Assembly: GCF_016905005.1 (NCBI RefSeq)
Contig: NZ_JADIKC010000003.1
Coordinates: 806,001-870,000, forward strand
Source of the DNA: Dyella kyungheensis
GTDB taxonomy: Bacteria; Pseudomonadota; Gammaproteobacteria; Xanthomonadales; Rhodanobacteraceae
DNA: 64,000 bases
Direction: 5' to 3'
In this document: positions 18,281 to 26,704 of the stretch, piece by piece
How positions within the stretch are numbered: position 1 is the first letter of the stretch
Layout: the number at the start of each line of letters is the position of its first letter
Position numbers and translations under genes: made by a program
Notes under the pieces: generated by a model
The model's database searches: none
Seen by the model: only the letters and a program-made list of their open reading frames with translations
What the model was told of the DNA's origin: nothing

Positions 18281-19399
18281 ATGACGCTTGAACTATCCCG
18301 CCTCCATCGTCGTTTCGCCGGCTTCCAGGCCTTGGACGATGTGAGCCTGAGCATCGCGCCGGGCGAATTTCTCGCCTTGCTCGGGCCGTCCGGCTCGGGC
18401 AAGACCACGCTGCTGCGCATCCTCGCGGGACTGGACTATCCCGACAGCGGCAGCGTGCTCAACGACGGCGAGAACTTTCTGGCCCAGCCAGCCCGCGAGC
18501 GGCGGATCGGCATGGTGTTCCAGCACTACGCGCTGTTCCGTCACCTCACGGTGATCGAGAACATCGCCTTTGGCCTGCGGGTGCGGCCGTGGCGGTCGCG
18601 TCCGTCGCGTGGCGAGATTCGCGCGCGGGTGGATCGCCTGCTGCGGCGCGTGCAACTGGAAGGGTTGGGCAAGCGGTTTCCGGCCCAGCTCTCGGGCGGC
18701 CAGCGGCAACGCGTGGCGCTGGCCCGCGCGCTGGCGGTGGAGCCGGACATGCTGCTGCTGGACGAACCGTTCGGTGCGCTCGACGCACAAGTGCGGGTGA
18801 CCTTGCGCCGCTGGTTGCGCCAGCTGCACGAGGAACTCGAACTCACCACCGTGTTCGTCACGCATGACCAGGAAGAAGCGCTGGAACTGGCCGACCGCGT
18901 GGCCGTGATGAACCAGGGGCGCATCGAACAGGTCGGCACGCCCGAGGTCATCTATCAGCAGCCGGCGACGCCGTTCGTCTGCGAGTTCATCGGCAAGGTG
19001 AACCGGTTCAACGTGAAGCGCGGCAGCCAGGGTTTTGCGGCGGGTGCATGGACGCCGGAGTTCGATCCCTGGCAGGGACGTTTCAGCGAAGCGATCGTGT
19101 ATGTGCGGCCGGAGCAGTTGCGCCTGGCGGCGCCGGCTTCGCAGCCCGCCTGGGAGGCACGCCTGCGCCATATCTACCTGGCCGGCAGCGTGGCGCATCT
19201 GGACCTTCACGTCGCCTCGCTCGATCTCTCGCTGGAAGCGGATATCGCCAGCGAAGACCTTTCGCGGCTCGGCCTGCAGGCGGGCATGGAATTACGCGTG
19301 GCACCGCGTGGCGCGATCCTGTTCCCGCTGGATCGCGACGGCCGGCCGCTCAGCGCGGAACGCTGGATCTGGCAGGCACGCAGTCCGGTTCCCGCGTGA
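18281..19399 (+). CDS. cysA: Sulfate ABC transporter ATP-binding protein
   Basis: Energises the CysTW importer. Walker A is GPSGSGKTTLL, the signature is LSGGQRQRVALARAL, Walker B is LLLDEPFGALD, and the switch His is in VFVTHDQEEAL. The C-terminal third (about 240-372) is a TOBE-like regulatory domain (VYVRPEQLRL). It has 372 residues. It is the last gene of the block; the convergent C13 peptidase gene ends 9 bp away. Confidence 0.96.
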   Translation: MTLELSRLHRRFAGFQALDDVSLSIAPGEFLALLGPSGSGKTTLLRILAGLDYPDSGSVLNDGENFLAQPARERRIGMVFQHYALFRHLTVIENIAFGLRVRPWRSRPSRGEIRARVDRLLRRVQLEGLGKRFPAQLSGGQRQRVALARALAVEPDMLLLDEPFGALDAQVRVTLRRWLRQLHEELELTTVFVTHDQEEALELADRVAVMNQGRIEQVGTPEVIYQQPATPFVCEFIGKVNRFNVKRGSQGFAAGAWTPEFDPWQGRFSEAIVYVRPEQLRLAAPASQPAWEARLRHIYLAGSVAHLDLHVASLDLSLEADIASEDLSRLGLQAGMELRVAPRGAILFPLDRDGRPLSAERWIWQARSPVPA

Positions 19400-19407
19400 C
19401 GCCTTGC

Positions 19408-20445
19408 TCAGTGTGAGCCGGACGGACGATCCAGCACGGCGGTCGGCGACGCGGGTTTGAACGCTACCGCAGGGCCCGGCGTGACGTGCTTGCGCCACTG
19501 GGCGAGCTGCGCGGCGATGCCTGCACCCACGTTCATCTGCGGCTCCGATGGGGTCAGCTTGTCCTTTGCTTCCCACTGGGCGATTTCAGCGGAAGCCTGG
19601 CGGAAGGCTTCCATGAAGTCCGGCGTGTGGTTGAGTCCATCGACCAGCCAGGCGCGTCCGAAGTAGGTGATATCGGAATCCGAGCCACAGCCGAACGAGC
19701 TGCGATCCGCCCGTGCCGCCGTGATGACCAGCGTGCCCGCGCCTTGCAGCGGCGGTACGAAGCCGCCGGAATAGCAGGCATTGACCACCACCACCTTCCA
19801 CTTGAACGGGCGCTTGTTGAGGATGTCGGACAGATCCGTGGCGCCGATCTGGTCCAGCGGCAACGGGTCCATGTCCACCAGCAGGTTGTGGTCCTCGTCG
19901 CCGTGCGTGGTGAGGTAGAGCAGCAGGATGTCTTCGTCCGGCTTCATCAGGTTGGCGAGGCCGTCGAGGGTGGCTTCCAGGTTGCTCCACGAGGCCAGCG
20001 GATGTTTGTCCAGCGAGCCGGGATTGTTCTCCAGCACCATCACGTGCGTGTCGGCACCGAAGCGCTGCGGGAACATTTTCGCGGCGTACTCGGCTTCGTT
20101 GCGGAACACGTCTTCGCCGCCGTCGCCACCAAACGCCACGACATAGAGGTTGGGGCGCCCGGACGTGCGCGGGCCGAGTTCGGCCAGCGCCTTCTGCACC
20201 ATCGTGCGCTGCGAATACATCACCTGCTCGGGCGAGGGCGCCTGCTGCGGCCAGTTGTCGCTCGCCGAGTTGTCGTCGTCAGTGCCGGCGACGCTTGCGC
20301 TGCTGGCCGGTGCCGGCGCGATAGCCGTTGCCGCGACCTGGTGGCCCGTCTCCGCAGCTGGCGGGCTGGTCGCATGGCGCGATAGCCCGAGCATGAGCAG
20401 TACGCCGGCTGCGAAGGCGAGCAGGGCGATCAAGGCAGTACGCAT
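19408..20445 (-). CDS. Peptidase C13 (legumain/caspase-like) family membrane-anchored protein
   Basis: A 345-residue protein with an N-terminal signal-anchor (about residues 4-20), a low-complexity Ala/Ser/Pro linker (25-70) and a clan CD cysteine-peptidase domain. The catalytic dyad is visible: His181 in LLYLTTHGDED and Cys224 in VVVNACYSGGF, each after a hydrophobic strand as in caspases and legumain. It is probably exported with the domain in the periplasm. It starts 16 bp downstream of mtnC on the same strand, so it may be co-transcribed with methionine salvage genes. Substrate is unknown; an Asn or Asp specificity is only a family expectation. Confidence 0.85.
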   Translation of the reverse strand: MRTALIALLAFAAGVLLMLGLSRHATSPPAAETGHQVAATAIAPAPASSASVAGTDDDNSASDNWPQQAPSPEQVMYSQRTMVQKALAELGPRTSGRPNLYVVAFGGDGGEDVFRNEAEYAAKMFPQRFGADTHVMVLENNPGSLDKHPLASWSNLEATLDGLANLMKPDEDILLLYLTTHGDEDHNLLVDMDPLPLDQIGATDLSDILNKRPFKWKVVVVNACYSGGFVPPLQGAGTLVITAARADRSSFGCGSDSDITYFGRAWLVDGLNHTPDFMEAFRQASAEIAQWEAKDKLTPSEPQMNVGAGIAAQLAQWRKHVTPGPAVAFKPASPTAVLDRPSGSH

Positions 20446-20461
20446 GGCGGGAGCCCGGGGG

Positions 20462-21148
20462 TCAGAGAACGATGTCGTCGAACGAGCGATACGCGGGATG
20501 GCGCGGAGCGTCGGGCATCTCCAGCGGCTCGCGCAACAGCCAGCCCGTGCGCAAGCCGGCGTCGCGGGCGGCGTCGAGTTCTTCCACGATGTCGGAGAGG
20601 AACAGGATGTGCGCCGGCTGCTCGCCGATGGCTTCGGCAATCAGCTCGTAGGAGCGGCGCTCGCGCTTGGGACCGGTCTCGGTGTCGAAGTAGCCCGAGA
20701 ACATCGGGGTCAGGTCGCCCGCGTCGCTGTAACGGAAGAACAGCTTCTGCGCCGGCACCGAGCCGGAGGAATACACGTACAGGTGCAGGCCATCGGCGCG
20801 CCAGGCGTGCAGCGCGGCCGACACTTCCGGATAAACGTGCGCCTGGTAGTCGCCGCCCTCGTAGCCTTCCTGCCAGATCATGCCCTGCAGCGCCTTGAGC
20901 GCGGTGGACTTGCGGTCTTCGCGGATCCAGTGCAGCAGCAGCTCGATCACTTCCTGGCGCGGGGCCTCGACGATGCCTTCCTCTTTGGCCGCCTCGTGCA
21001 GCCAGTGCTGCACCTCGGGCTTGTCGCCATGCGTCTCGATGAAGGCGGGCAGCCGCTTATAGGCGTACGGAAAAAGTACGTCCTTGACGAAGCTGATCGA
21101 GCTGGTGGTGCCTTCGATATCGGTGACGATGGTGCGGATGACGGTCAT
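20462..21148 (-). CDS. mtnC: Acireductone synthase (enolase-phosphatase E1)
   Basis: HAD enzyme of methionine salvage: enolises and dephosphorylates 2,3-diketo-5-methylthiopentyl-1-phosphate to acireductone. The nucleophile Asp10 is in IVTDIEGTTSSISFVKDVLFPYA, the motif 2 Ser is in VYSSGSVPAQK, and motif 3/4 are in ETGPKRERRSYE and ILFLSDIVEELDAA. It has 228 residues. A 121-bp gap separates it from mtnD and contains a GC-rich hairpin but no second promoter that I can assign. Confidence 0.96.
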   Translation of the reverse strand: MTVIRTIVTDIEGTTSSISFVKDVLFPYAYKRLPAFIETHGDKPEVQHWLHEAAKEEGIVEAPRQEVIELLLHWIREDRKSTALKALQGMIWQEGYEGGDYQAHVYPEVSAALHAWRADGLHLYVYSSGSVPAQKLFFRYSDAGDLTPMFSGYFDTETGPKRERRSYELIAEAIGEQPAHILFLSDIVEELDAARDAGLRTGWLLREPLEMPDAPRHPAYRSFDDIVL

Positions 21149-21269
21149 GCGGGAAAGCCGGAATACAGGGGCTACCAGCTTACCGGGCGCCGGCTCCCCC
21201 GGCGAGCGCCGGCCTTTCGCGGCATGACGCCGTTCACCCGTGCGGCCGGGACCGGCCGCTACGGCGCCG

Positions 21270-21836
21270 TCAGGCGACGGTCGCCGATTCGTGCGGCGTC
21301 ATGCGGGGGAACTGCTGGGCGATATCCTCGCCGGTGAACTGTGCCACCCAGCCTTCCTTGTTGGTGAACAGGCGAATGGCCACGAAGTAGGGCGATTCGC
21401 TCATGTCGAACCAGTGGCGGGTGCCGTCCGGCACGCCGATCAGGTCGCCTTGCTCGCACAATATGTCGTACACCTTGCCGTTCACGTGCAGGGTGAACTG
21501 GCCGGCACCGGCGACGAAGAAACGCACCTCGTCCTCGCTGTGGGTGTGCTCGCTGAGGAACTTCTGCCGCAGCGTGGCGCGGTCCGGATGGTCCGGCTTG
21601 AGGCTGATCACGTCGACCGCCTGGTAGCCCTGTTCGGCCATCAGGCGATCGATGTCGCTGCGATAGGCGGCGATCACTTCGTCCTGGCTGGCGCCGGGCG
21701 CGATCGGCTGGTTCGCTTCCCACTGCTCGAAGCGCACGCCGATCTTCGACAGCTCGTGCGAGATGTCCGCGTGCTCGTTGTGCACCGAGAGCGGCGTCTG
21801 GGGTTGGGTATCGCTGAAAATGCGCAGGCGGCTCAT
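21270..21836 (-). CDS. mtnD: Acireductone dioxygenase
   Basis: Cupin metalloenzyme that converts acireductone and O2 to the 2-keto precursor of methionine plus formate (Fe form) or to an off-pathway product (Ni form). Metal ligands lie in [16 protein letters not shown] and GTRHWFDM. It has 188 residues. The ATG at 21834-21836 overlaps the mtnB stop by 4 bp; a longer upstream frame is shadow of mtnB. Confidence 0.96.
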   Translation of the reverse strand: MSRLRIFSDTQPQTPLSVHNEHADISHELSKIGVRFEQWEANQPIAPGASQDEVIAAYRSDIDRLMAEQGYQAVDVISLKPDHPDRATLRQKFLSEHTHSEDEVRFFVAGAGQFTLHVNGKVYDILCEQGDLIGVPDGTRHWFDMSESPYFVAIRLFTNKEGWVAQFTGEDIAQQFPRMTPHESATVA

Positions 21837-22480
21837 GCGGATAGGCTCCTCAGGTCGAGTTCGCAGGCGAGCAGGAATTCCAGCGCCTCCAGGTGGCGGC
21901 GCGTCTCGGCCATGTCGCGGCCCCAGGTGTAGATGCCGTGGCCGTTGATCAGATAGGCGTGCAGCGGGCGCCCGCTGTCCAGCCATGCCTCGACCTGGGC
22001 GACCAGTTCCGGCATGTGCTGGGTATTGGGAAACACCGGGATCGACAGTTCGGCGTCGTGCGTGGTCTGGCCGGCGATGGCCTTCTGCAGCTCCCAGCCT
22101 TCCAGCTTCACCACGCCTTCGCGGGCGAACAGGCGCGAGGCCACGCTCTGCGTGCGCGAATGCGTGTGCAGCACCACGTTGATCTCGGGGAAGCGGCGGT
22201 AGACCTGCGTGTGCAGGTCGGTTTCGGCGCTGGGGCGCGCGCTGGTGCCCACCGCCTTGCCCTGCATGTCGATCAGCATGATGTCGTCGCGACCGAGCTT
22301 GCCCTTGTCGCGCCCCGAGATGGTGATCGCGGCGTGCTCGCCATCGACGCGCATCGAGAAATTGCTGCTGGTGGCGGGCGTCCAGCCGGCGGCCGCAAGT
22401 TCGCGCGCGGCATCGGCGATGGCGTCGGAACGCTCGGCGAACAGCGCGGGCGAAATGCTTTCGGGAAGAACCTGGCTCAT
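21833..22480 (-). CDS. mtnB: Methylthioribulose-1-phosphate dehydratase
   Basis: Class II aldolase-fold zinc enzyme that dehydrates MTRu-1-P. Zinc ligands are in [12 protein letters not shown] and [20 protein letters not shown] and [13 protein letters not shown] are family blocks. It has 215 residues and is the first gene of the mtnB-mtnD-mtnC group. mtnA and mtnK or mtnP are not in the window. Confidence 0.95.
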   Translation of the reverse strand: MSQVLPESISPALFAERSDAIADAARELAAAGWTPATSSNFSMRVDGEHAAITISGRDKGKLGRDDIMLIDMQGKAVGTSARPSAETDLHTQVYRRFPEINVVLHTHSRTQSVASRLFAREGVVKLEGWELQKAIAGQTTHDAELSIPVFPNTQHMPELVAQVEAWLDSGRPLHAYLINGHGIYTWGRDMAETRRHLEALEFLLACELDLRSLSA

Positions 22481-22486
22481 GATGTA

Positions 22487-22513
22487 TGGACGTCCAAATG
22501 AGTTGACACTATA
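22487..22513 (-). promoter_or_regulatory. Promoter and palindrome upstream of mtnB
   Basis: On the minus strand TGGTATAGT (22508-22516) is an extended -10 element with no convincing -35. A perfect 10-bp palindrome TGGACGTCCA (22487-22496) lies between it and the mtnB start codon at 22480. It resembles a single weak MetJ half-site (AGACGTCT), but a second adjacent box is not evident, so the regulator is open. Confidence 0.45.
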
Positions 22514-22642
22514 CCACGCGGATTTCTCTCACATGCCGAAAATGCGATCCATTCTCACGACTTATCGCGGGCGCTAGTAGCATGGCCGGAGGTTCGTCGC
22601 GGGTGTGGCGAATATGAATGTTTCAAGACGGAGGTTGGACCC

Positions 22643-22975
22643 ATGTCGCATGAGAAAGATATCGAATCGCGTCGCCGTTTTCTCAAGGCAGCAGCCGGGA
22701 CGGCGGTGGCCGCTGCCATGATCGGCAGTTTGCCGCGCGTATCGCGTGCTGCCGATTTGCCGCACCTGGCTGATTCCGATCCGACCGCCAAGGCGCTCGG
22801 TTACGTCGAAGACGCCAACAAGTCGACCGATGCGAAGCGCAAGGCCGGCGACGTGTGTTCCAACTGCCAATTCTATTCCGGTGCGCCGACGGGTTACGGT
22901 CCGTGCCAGCTGTTCCCCGGCAAGGCCGTGAACGCGAAGGGCTGGTGCGTGTCGCACGCGCCCAAGAAAGCCTGA
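22643..22975 (+). CDS. High-potential iron-sulfur protein (HiPIP)
   Basis: Small periplasmic electron carrier. The Tat signal S-RRR-FLK is at residues 9-15, followed by a hydrophobic stretch to about residue 36. The [4Fe-4S] cluster ligands are Cys72, Cys75, Cys88 and Cys102 (CSNC, GPCQLF, GWCVSHAP), the HiPIP spacing. It has 110 residues. A Shine-Dalgarno (CGGAGG) precedes the ATG by a suitable distance. A strong terminator follows the gene, so it is probably monocistronic. Partners may be a cytochrome bc1 complex or an oxidase elsewhere in the genome. Confidence 0.95.
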   Translation: MSHEKDIESRRRFLKAAAGTAVAAAMIGSLPRVSRAADLPHLADSDPTAKALGYVEDANKSTDAKRKAGDVCSNCQFYSGAPTGYGPCQLFPGKAVNAKGWCVSHAPKKA

Positions 22976-22998
22976 TCGTTGCACGCATCGCGTGATGG

Positions 22999-23028
22999 AA
23001 AGCCGGCCTCGATGCCGGCTTTTCTTTT
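22999..23028 (+). terminator. Intrinsic terminator after the HiPIP gene
   Basis: AGCCGGC-CTCGAT-GCCGGCT hairpin followed by TTTCTTTT, 24 bp after the stop codon. Confidence 0.85.
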
Positions 23029-23443
23029 GCCCATGACGCCATCGTCACGCACGCGATCACGCGCGATGCGTCGGTGTTTGCGTGCACATGGAGAGAAACT
23101 CGAACCGAAGAACTCGGTGAGAGAGAAGATGCTGCCCAGACGCGTCAGGCCGAGGAGCTGACCCGCCTGACGCGCCGGGCGGCAATCCGGGGCCCACTGC
23201 CAAGTGATCAACCCACGGAGGACAAATGATACTCCTGGCGGGGCATTTTGGGACCGGCGAGCCCGAAAATTTTCTTGAAAAAGTCTCGTTAAAACGTTTA
23301 AAAACAAGTACTTGCTGAATTATTAAAGACCAGGCCTCACGAATGATCGCCCGGGAAGGAGGATTCCTTCCCCAGGCGTGTGGTGTGGCTTTTTGCATTT
23401 TCGGCGACGTTGGCGGCAGATCGCCGCCAAGTCCCCAAAGCCT
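23029..23443. other. Long convergent intergenic region with stem-loops and an AT-rich patch
   Basis: No confident gene in 415 bp between two convergent genes, where a gap of tens of bases would be usual. It contains a perfect 10-bp stem (23141-23150 with 23165-23174, loop of 14), then GGAGG (23217-23221) just before ATG 23226, which opens a 30-codon frame ending at 23318. An AT-rich patch covers about 23260-23335. Two further perfect 8-bp hairpins lie at 23352-23371 and 23410-23430. Their lack of long T-tracts argues against simple terminators. It could be a small RNA, a cis-regulatory leader with a small peptide, or remnant DNA. I see no match to a riboswitch class I know. Confidence 0.4.
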
Positions 23444-24886
23444 TCAGGATTGGCTGCGAAGGCGGCTGTGGCGGATGCCGTAACCGAAGTAGATGGCCAG
23501 GCCGATCACGGTCCATATGATCATCAACAGCCAATTGAACCAGGCCATGGCGCCCAGCAGTGCCAGGCAGCTGAGCACGCCGGCCGGGCAGATCACCCAG
23601 GCCCACGGCACGCGGAAGCCGCGATGCAGCTCCGGCGCCGTATAGCGCAGGATCAACACGCCCGCGCAGACCGCCACGAAGGCGATCAGCGTGCCCATCG
23701 AGGTGAGGTCGGCGAGCAGGTCCAACGGGAACACCGCGGCGAGAATGGCAATGCCGATGCCGGTGATCACCGTGTTGATGTGCGGCGTGCGGTGCTTGGG
23801 ATGGATGCGGTTGAACACCGGCGGCAGCAGGCCGTCGCGCGACATGATCATGAAGATGCGCGGCTGCGCGATGATCATCACCAGGATCACCGACGACAGG
23901 CCGATCATCGCGCCGATTTCCACCACCCAGCGCAACCAGATCAGCTGCGGGTGGTTCTTGATGGCGGTGACCACCGGTTCGCTGGTGCCCAGCTCGGTAT
24001 AGGGAATCAGGCCGGTCAGCACGGCCGCCATGGCCAGATACAGGATCGTGCAGATCACCAGCGAGACCAGCGTGCCGAACGGCAGGTCGCGCTGCGGGTT
24101 CTTGCATTCCTGCGCCGCCGTGGAGGTGGCCTCGAAACCGATATAGGCGAAGAACACCATCGCCGCGCCGCGCATGATGCCGGACCAGCCGTATTTGCCC
24201 GGCGCCTCGTTGGCGGGAATGAACGGATGCCAGTTGGCCGGATCGACGTAGCGGTAACCGGCCACCACCACCACGATGATCAGGCCGACCTTGAGCGCCA
24301 CCATCAACACGTTGAGGCCCGCCGACTCGCGGATGCCGACGTAGCACAGCCAGGTCAGCGCCAGCACGATCGCCACGGCGGGCAGGTTCATCATGTGCCC
24401 GGTGGTGACCAGGTGCCCATCGGTGAAGGCCAGCGGCGCTTCAGTCAGCGAGACGGGCAGATGGATGCCGACCTGATCGAGCATGCTGGTGAAATAGCCG
24501 GTCCAACTGGCGGCGACGGCGGACGCGGAGATGCCGTATTCCAGCACCATGTTCCAGCCGATGAACCAGGCCAGCAGTTCGCCCAGCGTGGCGTACGCAT
24601 AGGAATAGGAACTGCCCGAGACCGGGATCAGCGTGGCGAATTCGGCGTAGCACAACGCAGTGAAGCCACTGCACAGCGCCGCGATCATGAAGGAGAGCAG
24701 GACCGCCGGACCGGCATGTTCGGCGGCGGCCTGGCCGGTAACCACGAAGATGCCGGTGCCGATGACCGCGCCGATACCCAGCGCGGTGATGCCCCAGGGG
24801 CCGAGCGTACGGCGCAGGGTAGGGCCGTGGGACGCGTCGTCCGCGTCGGAGAAATCGGTTTTACGTGCGAATAGCTGTTTGAGCAT
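23444..24886 (-). CDS. APC-family amino acid permease (paralog 1)
   Basis: A 480-residue inner-membrane transporter with 12 predicted helices plus a possible short one. The helix-1 motif GIGAVIGTGIFVVTGQAAAEHAGPA and helix-6 region MVFFAYIGFEATSTAAQECKNPQRDLP match the cationic amino acid transporter/YfnA-like branch. ATG 24884-24886 (MLKQLFARK) is chosen because the neighbouring paralog also begins MLKNLFA; an upstream frame adds 12 residues. It lies downstream of the second permease but is separated from it by a strong terminator, so it probably has its own promoter in the short gap. Substrate is unknown. Confidence 0.92.
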   Translation of the reverse strand: MLKQLFARKTDFSDADDASHGPTLRRTLGPWGITALGIGAVIGTGIFVVTGQAAAEHAGPAVLLSFMIAALCSGFTALCYAEFATLIPVSGSSYSYAYATLGELLAWFIGWNMVLEYGISASAVAASWTGYFTSMLDQVGIHLPVSLTEAPLAFTDGHLVTTGHMMNLPAVAIVLALTWLCYVGIRESAGLNVLMVALKVGLIIVVVVAGYRYVDPANWHPFIPANEAPGKYGWSGIMRGAAMVFFAYIGFEATSTAAQECKNPQRDLPFGTLVSLVICTILYLAMAAVLTGLIPYTELGTSEPVVTAIKNHPQLIWLRWVVEIGAMIGLSSVILVMIIAQPRIFMIMSRDGLLPPVFNRIHPKHRTPHINTVITGIGIAILAAVFPLDLLADLTSMGTLIAFVAVCAGVLILRYTAPELHRGFRVPWAWVICPAGVLSCLALLGAMAWFNWLLMIIWTVIGLAIYFGYGIRHSRLRSQS

Positions 24887-24919
24887 GCGACGGCCTGGTG
24901 CAACGGGAGGCGCGGAAAT

Positions 24920-24954
24920 CAAAACGAAGGGCCGGCGCTCGGCCGGCCCTTCGT
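24920..24954 (-). terminator. Intrinsic terminator after permease paralog 2
   Basis: A perfect 12-bp stem CGAAGGGCCGGC / GCCGGCCCTTCG (24925-24953) with a 5-base loop, followed on the minus strand by TTTTGATTT. It lies between the two tandem permease genes, just 7 bp after the stop of the upstream gene. Confidence 0.85.
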
Positions 24955-24960
24955 GTCGGA

Positions 24961-26454
24961 TCAGGAGTTGTGCTTGCGCAGTTTGCTATGGGAATACCCA
25001 TAGAGGAAATAGATCAGCATGCCGATGGCGGTCCAGCCCAGCATGAGCGGCCAGTTGGCGCGGAACGACTGCCAGAACAGATACAGGCAGATCACCGCGC
25101 CAAGAATGCTCACCACCCAGATGCCCGGCACGCGGAACGAGCGCGGCAGGTCGGGGCGGGTATAGCGCAGGATCAGCACGCCGATGCACACGGTGGTGAA
25201 GGCCAGCAAGGTGCCCATCGACACCAGCTCGCCCAGGATGCTCACCGGGAACAGGCCGGCAAGCACCAGCGCGGCGACGCCGGCGATGATCGTGGCCACG
25301 TGCGGCGTGCGGTGCTTGGCGTGCACACCGGACATGCCCTTGGGCAGCAGGCCATCCTTCGCCATGCTGAAGAAGATGCGCGAGGTGCCCAACAACATCA
25401 CCAGGATCACCGACGACAGGCCTGCCAGCGCACCGAAGGAAACGATGGCCTTCAGCCAGGTCAGCTGCGGATAGAGATTCAGTGCCGTGGCCATCGGCTC
25501 GGGCGTGCCCAGCAGGTGGTACGGCGCGATGCCGGTGAGCGTCAGCGCCATCGCGATGTACAGCACGGTGCAGATCGCCAGCGAGCCGAGAATGCCGATC
25601 GGCATGTCGCGCTGCGGGTTCTTCGCTTCGCCCGCGGCAGTGGACACGGCGTCGAAGCCCACGTAGGAGAAGAACACCAGCACGGCGGCGCGGAAGATGC
25701 CGCTGGTACCGAAACGGCCCGGCGCCTCTTCCTTCGGGATGAACGGATGCCAGTTGGCTGGATCGATGTAGCGGAACGCGAAGATCAGGAACAGCGCAAT
25801 CACCAGCACCTTGATCGCCACGATCACCGAGTTGACGAAGGTCGACTGGGTGATGCCCACGTAGCACAACCAGGTGAGCCCGGCGACGATCAGTACCGCC
25901 GGCAGATTGATCAGCGCGCCGGTCGTCACGATCTGGTGCGTGTCGGTGTACTTCAGCGGCGCCGTCGACAGATAGTCGGGCAGGGTCAGCGCCATCCCGG
26001 TCCAATGGCCGAGGATGGAAAGACACTCGTTGAAATAACCCGACCAGCTGGCGGCCACCGTGGCAACCGCGAACAGGTATTCGAGCACCAGGTTCCAACC
26101 GATGAACCAGGCGACGATCTCGCCCAGCGTGGCGTAGGAATAGGCGTAGGCGCTGCCCGAGACCGGGATCATCGCGGCGAATTCGGCGTAGCACAGGCCG
26201 GCAAACGCGCAGGCGATGCCGGCGACGATGAAGCTGATGACCAGGGCAGGGCCGGCGTGCTCGGCGGCGGCCTGGCCGGTGATGACGAAGATGCCGGCGC
26301 CGATCACTGCGCCGATGCCGAGCATCACCAGGTGGCGCGCGGTCAGCACGCGCTTGAGGCTGGTTTCGCCTTGCAGGCCGTCGTGGGGCAGTTCGCCCGC
26401 GTCAACGTGTGGCGACGCTTCGATCGGATGCGTCGCGAACAGGTTTTTCAGCAT
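24961..26454 (-). CDS. APC-family amino acid permease (paralog 2)
   Basis: A 497-residue transporter closely similar in sequence to its neighbour (shared GIGAVIGAGIFVITGQAAAEHAGPA, YRYIDPANWHPFIP-type loop and AKHRTPH segment), so the pair arose by tandem duplication. The helix-6 region VLVFFSYVGFDAVSTAAGEAKNPQRDMP is intact. Its N-terminus has an extra hydrophilic stretch (HPIEASPHVDAGELPHDG) compared with paralog 1. GGGAG is placed suitably before the ATG. Substrate is probably a cationic or branched amino acid, which sequence does not settle. Confidence 0.92.
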   Translation of the reverse strand: MLKNLFATHPIEASPHVDAGELPHDGLQGETSLKRVLTARHLVMLGIGAVIGAGIFVITGQAAAEHAGPALVISFIVAGIACAFAGLCYAEFAAMIPVSGSAYAYSYATLGEIVAWFIGWNLVLEYLFAVATVAASWSGYFNECLSILGHWTGMALTLPDYLSTAPLKYTDTHQIVTTGALINLPAVLIVAGLTWLCYVGITQSTFVNSVIVAIKVLVIALFLIFAFRYIDPANWHPFIPKEEAPGRFGTSGIFRAAVLVFFSYVGFDAVSTAAGEAKNPQRDMPIGILGSLAICTVLYIAMALTLTGIAPYHLLGTPEPMATALNLYPQLTWLKAIVSFGALAGLSSVILVMLLGTSRIFFSMAKDGLLPKGMSGVHAKHRTPHVATIIAGVAALVLAGLFPVSILGELVSMGTLLAFTTVCIGVLILRYTRPDLPRSFRVPGIWVVSILGAVICLYLFWQSFRANWPLMLGWTAIGMLIYFLYGYSHSKLRKHNS

Positions 26455-26704
26455 GTTTCTCCCCTACCGCCGGATTTTTCGTTTCTTATGAAAAAAGTGC
26501 GACACCGTGACTTTCGCCATGGCCTTCTACGCCGCTTCCCCTGCGACGACACGGAACCATAGCCCAGCGGGGCTTGGGGGGACAAGCTGCACTGCGGGCG
26601 GCCCGGAAACCACGGCCGGGCCGCGCCAGTCTCGGCCGCGTCTGAAATAATGCGGCCCCTCGCGCCGCAGCGCGCGAGCTGTTTTCGACTGTCAGGGATC
26701 GCCG

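Noticed and set aside
22487-22496. MetJ operator upstream of mtnB
   Set aside because: Only one imperfect box; MetJ normally needs two or more adjacent 8-bp boxes. Kept as a palindrome without naming the regulator.
23141-23190. GCCGAGGAGC sequence in the convergent gap, reminiscent of the SAH riboswitch opening
   Set aside because: The following core bases and the second conserved strand of that riboswitch are missing, and no methionine-cycle gene lies downstream.
22894-23307. 137-codon minus-strand frame in the convergent gap
   Set aside because: Overlaps the HiPIP gene end and its terminator, has no ribosome-binding site and no recognisable domain.
24898-26562. Long plus-strand frames opposite the permeases (also 23378-24874)
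   Set aside because: Antisense to strong membrane-protein genes; no motifs, extreme His/Gln/Arg content.
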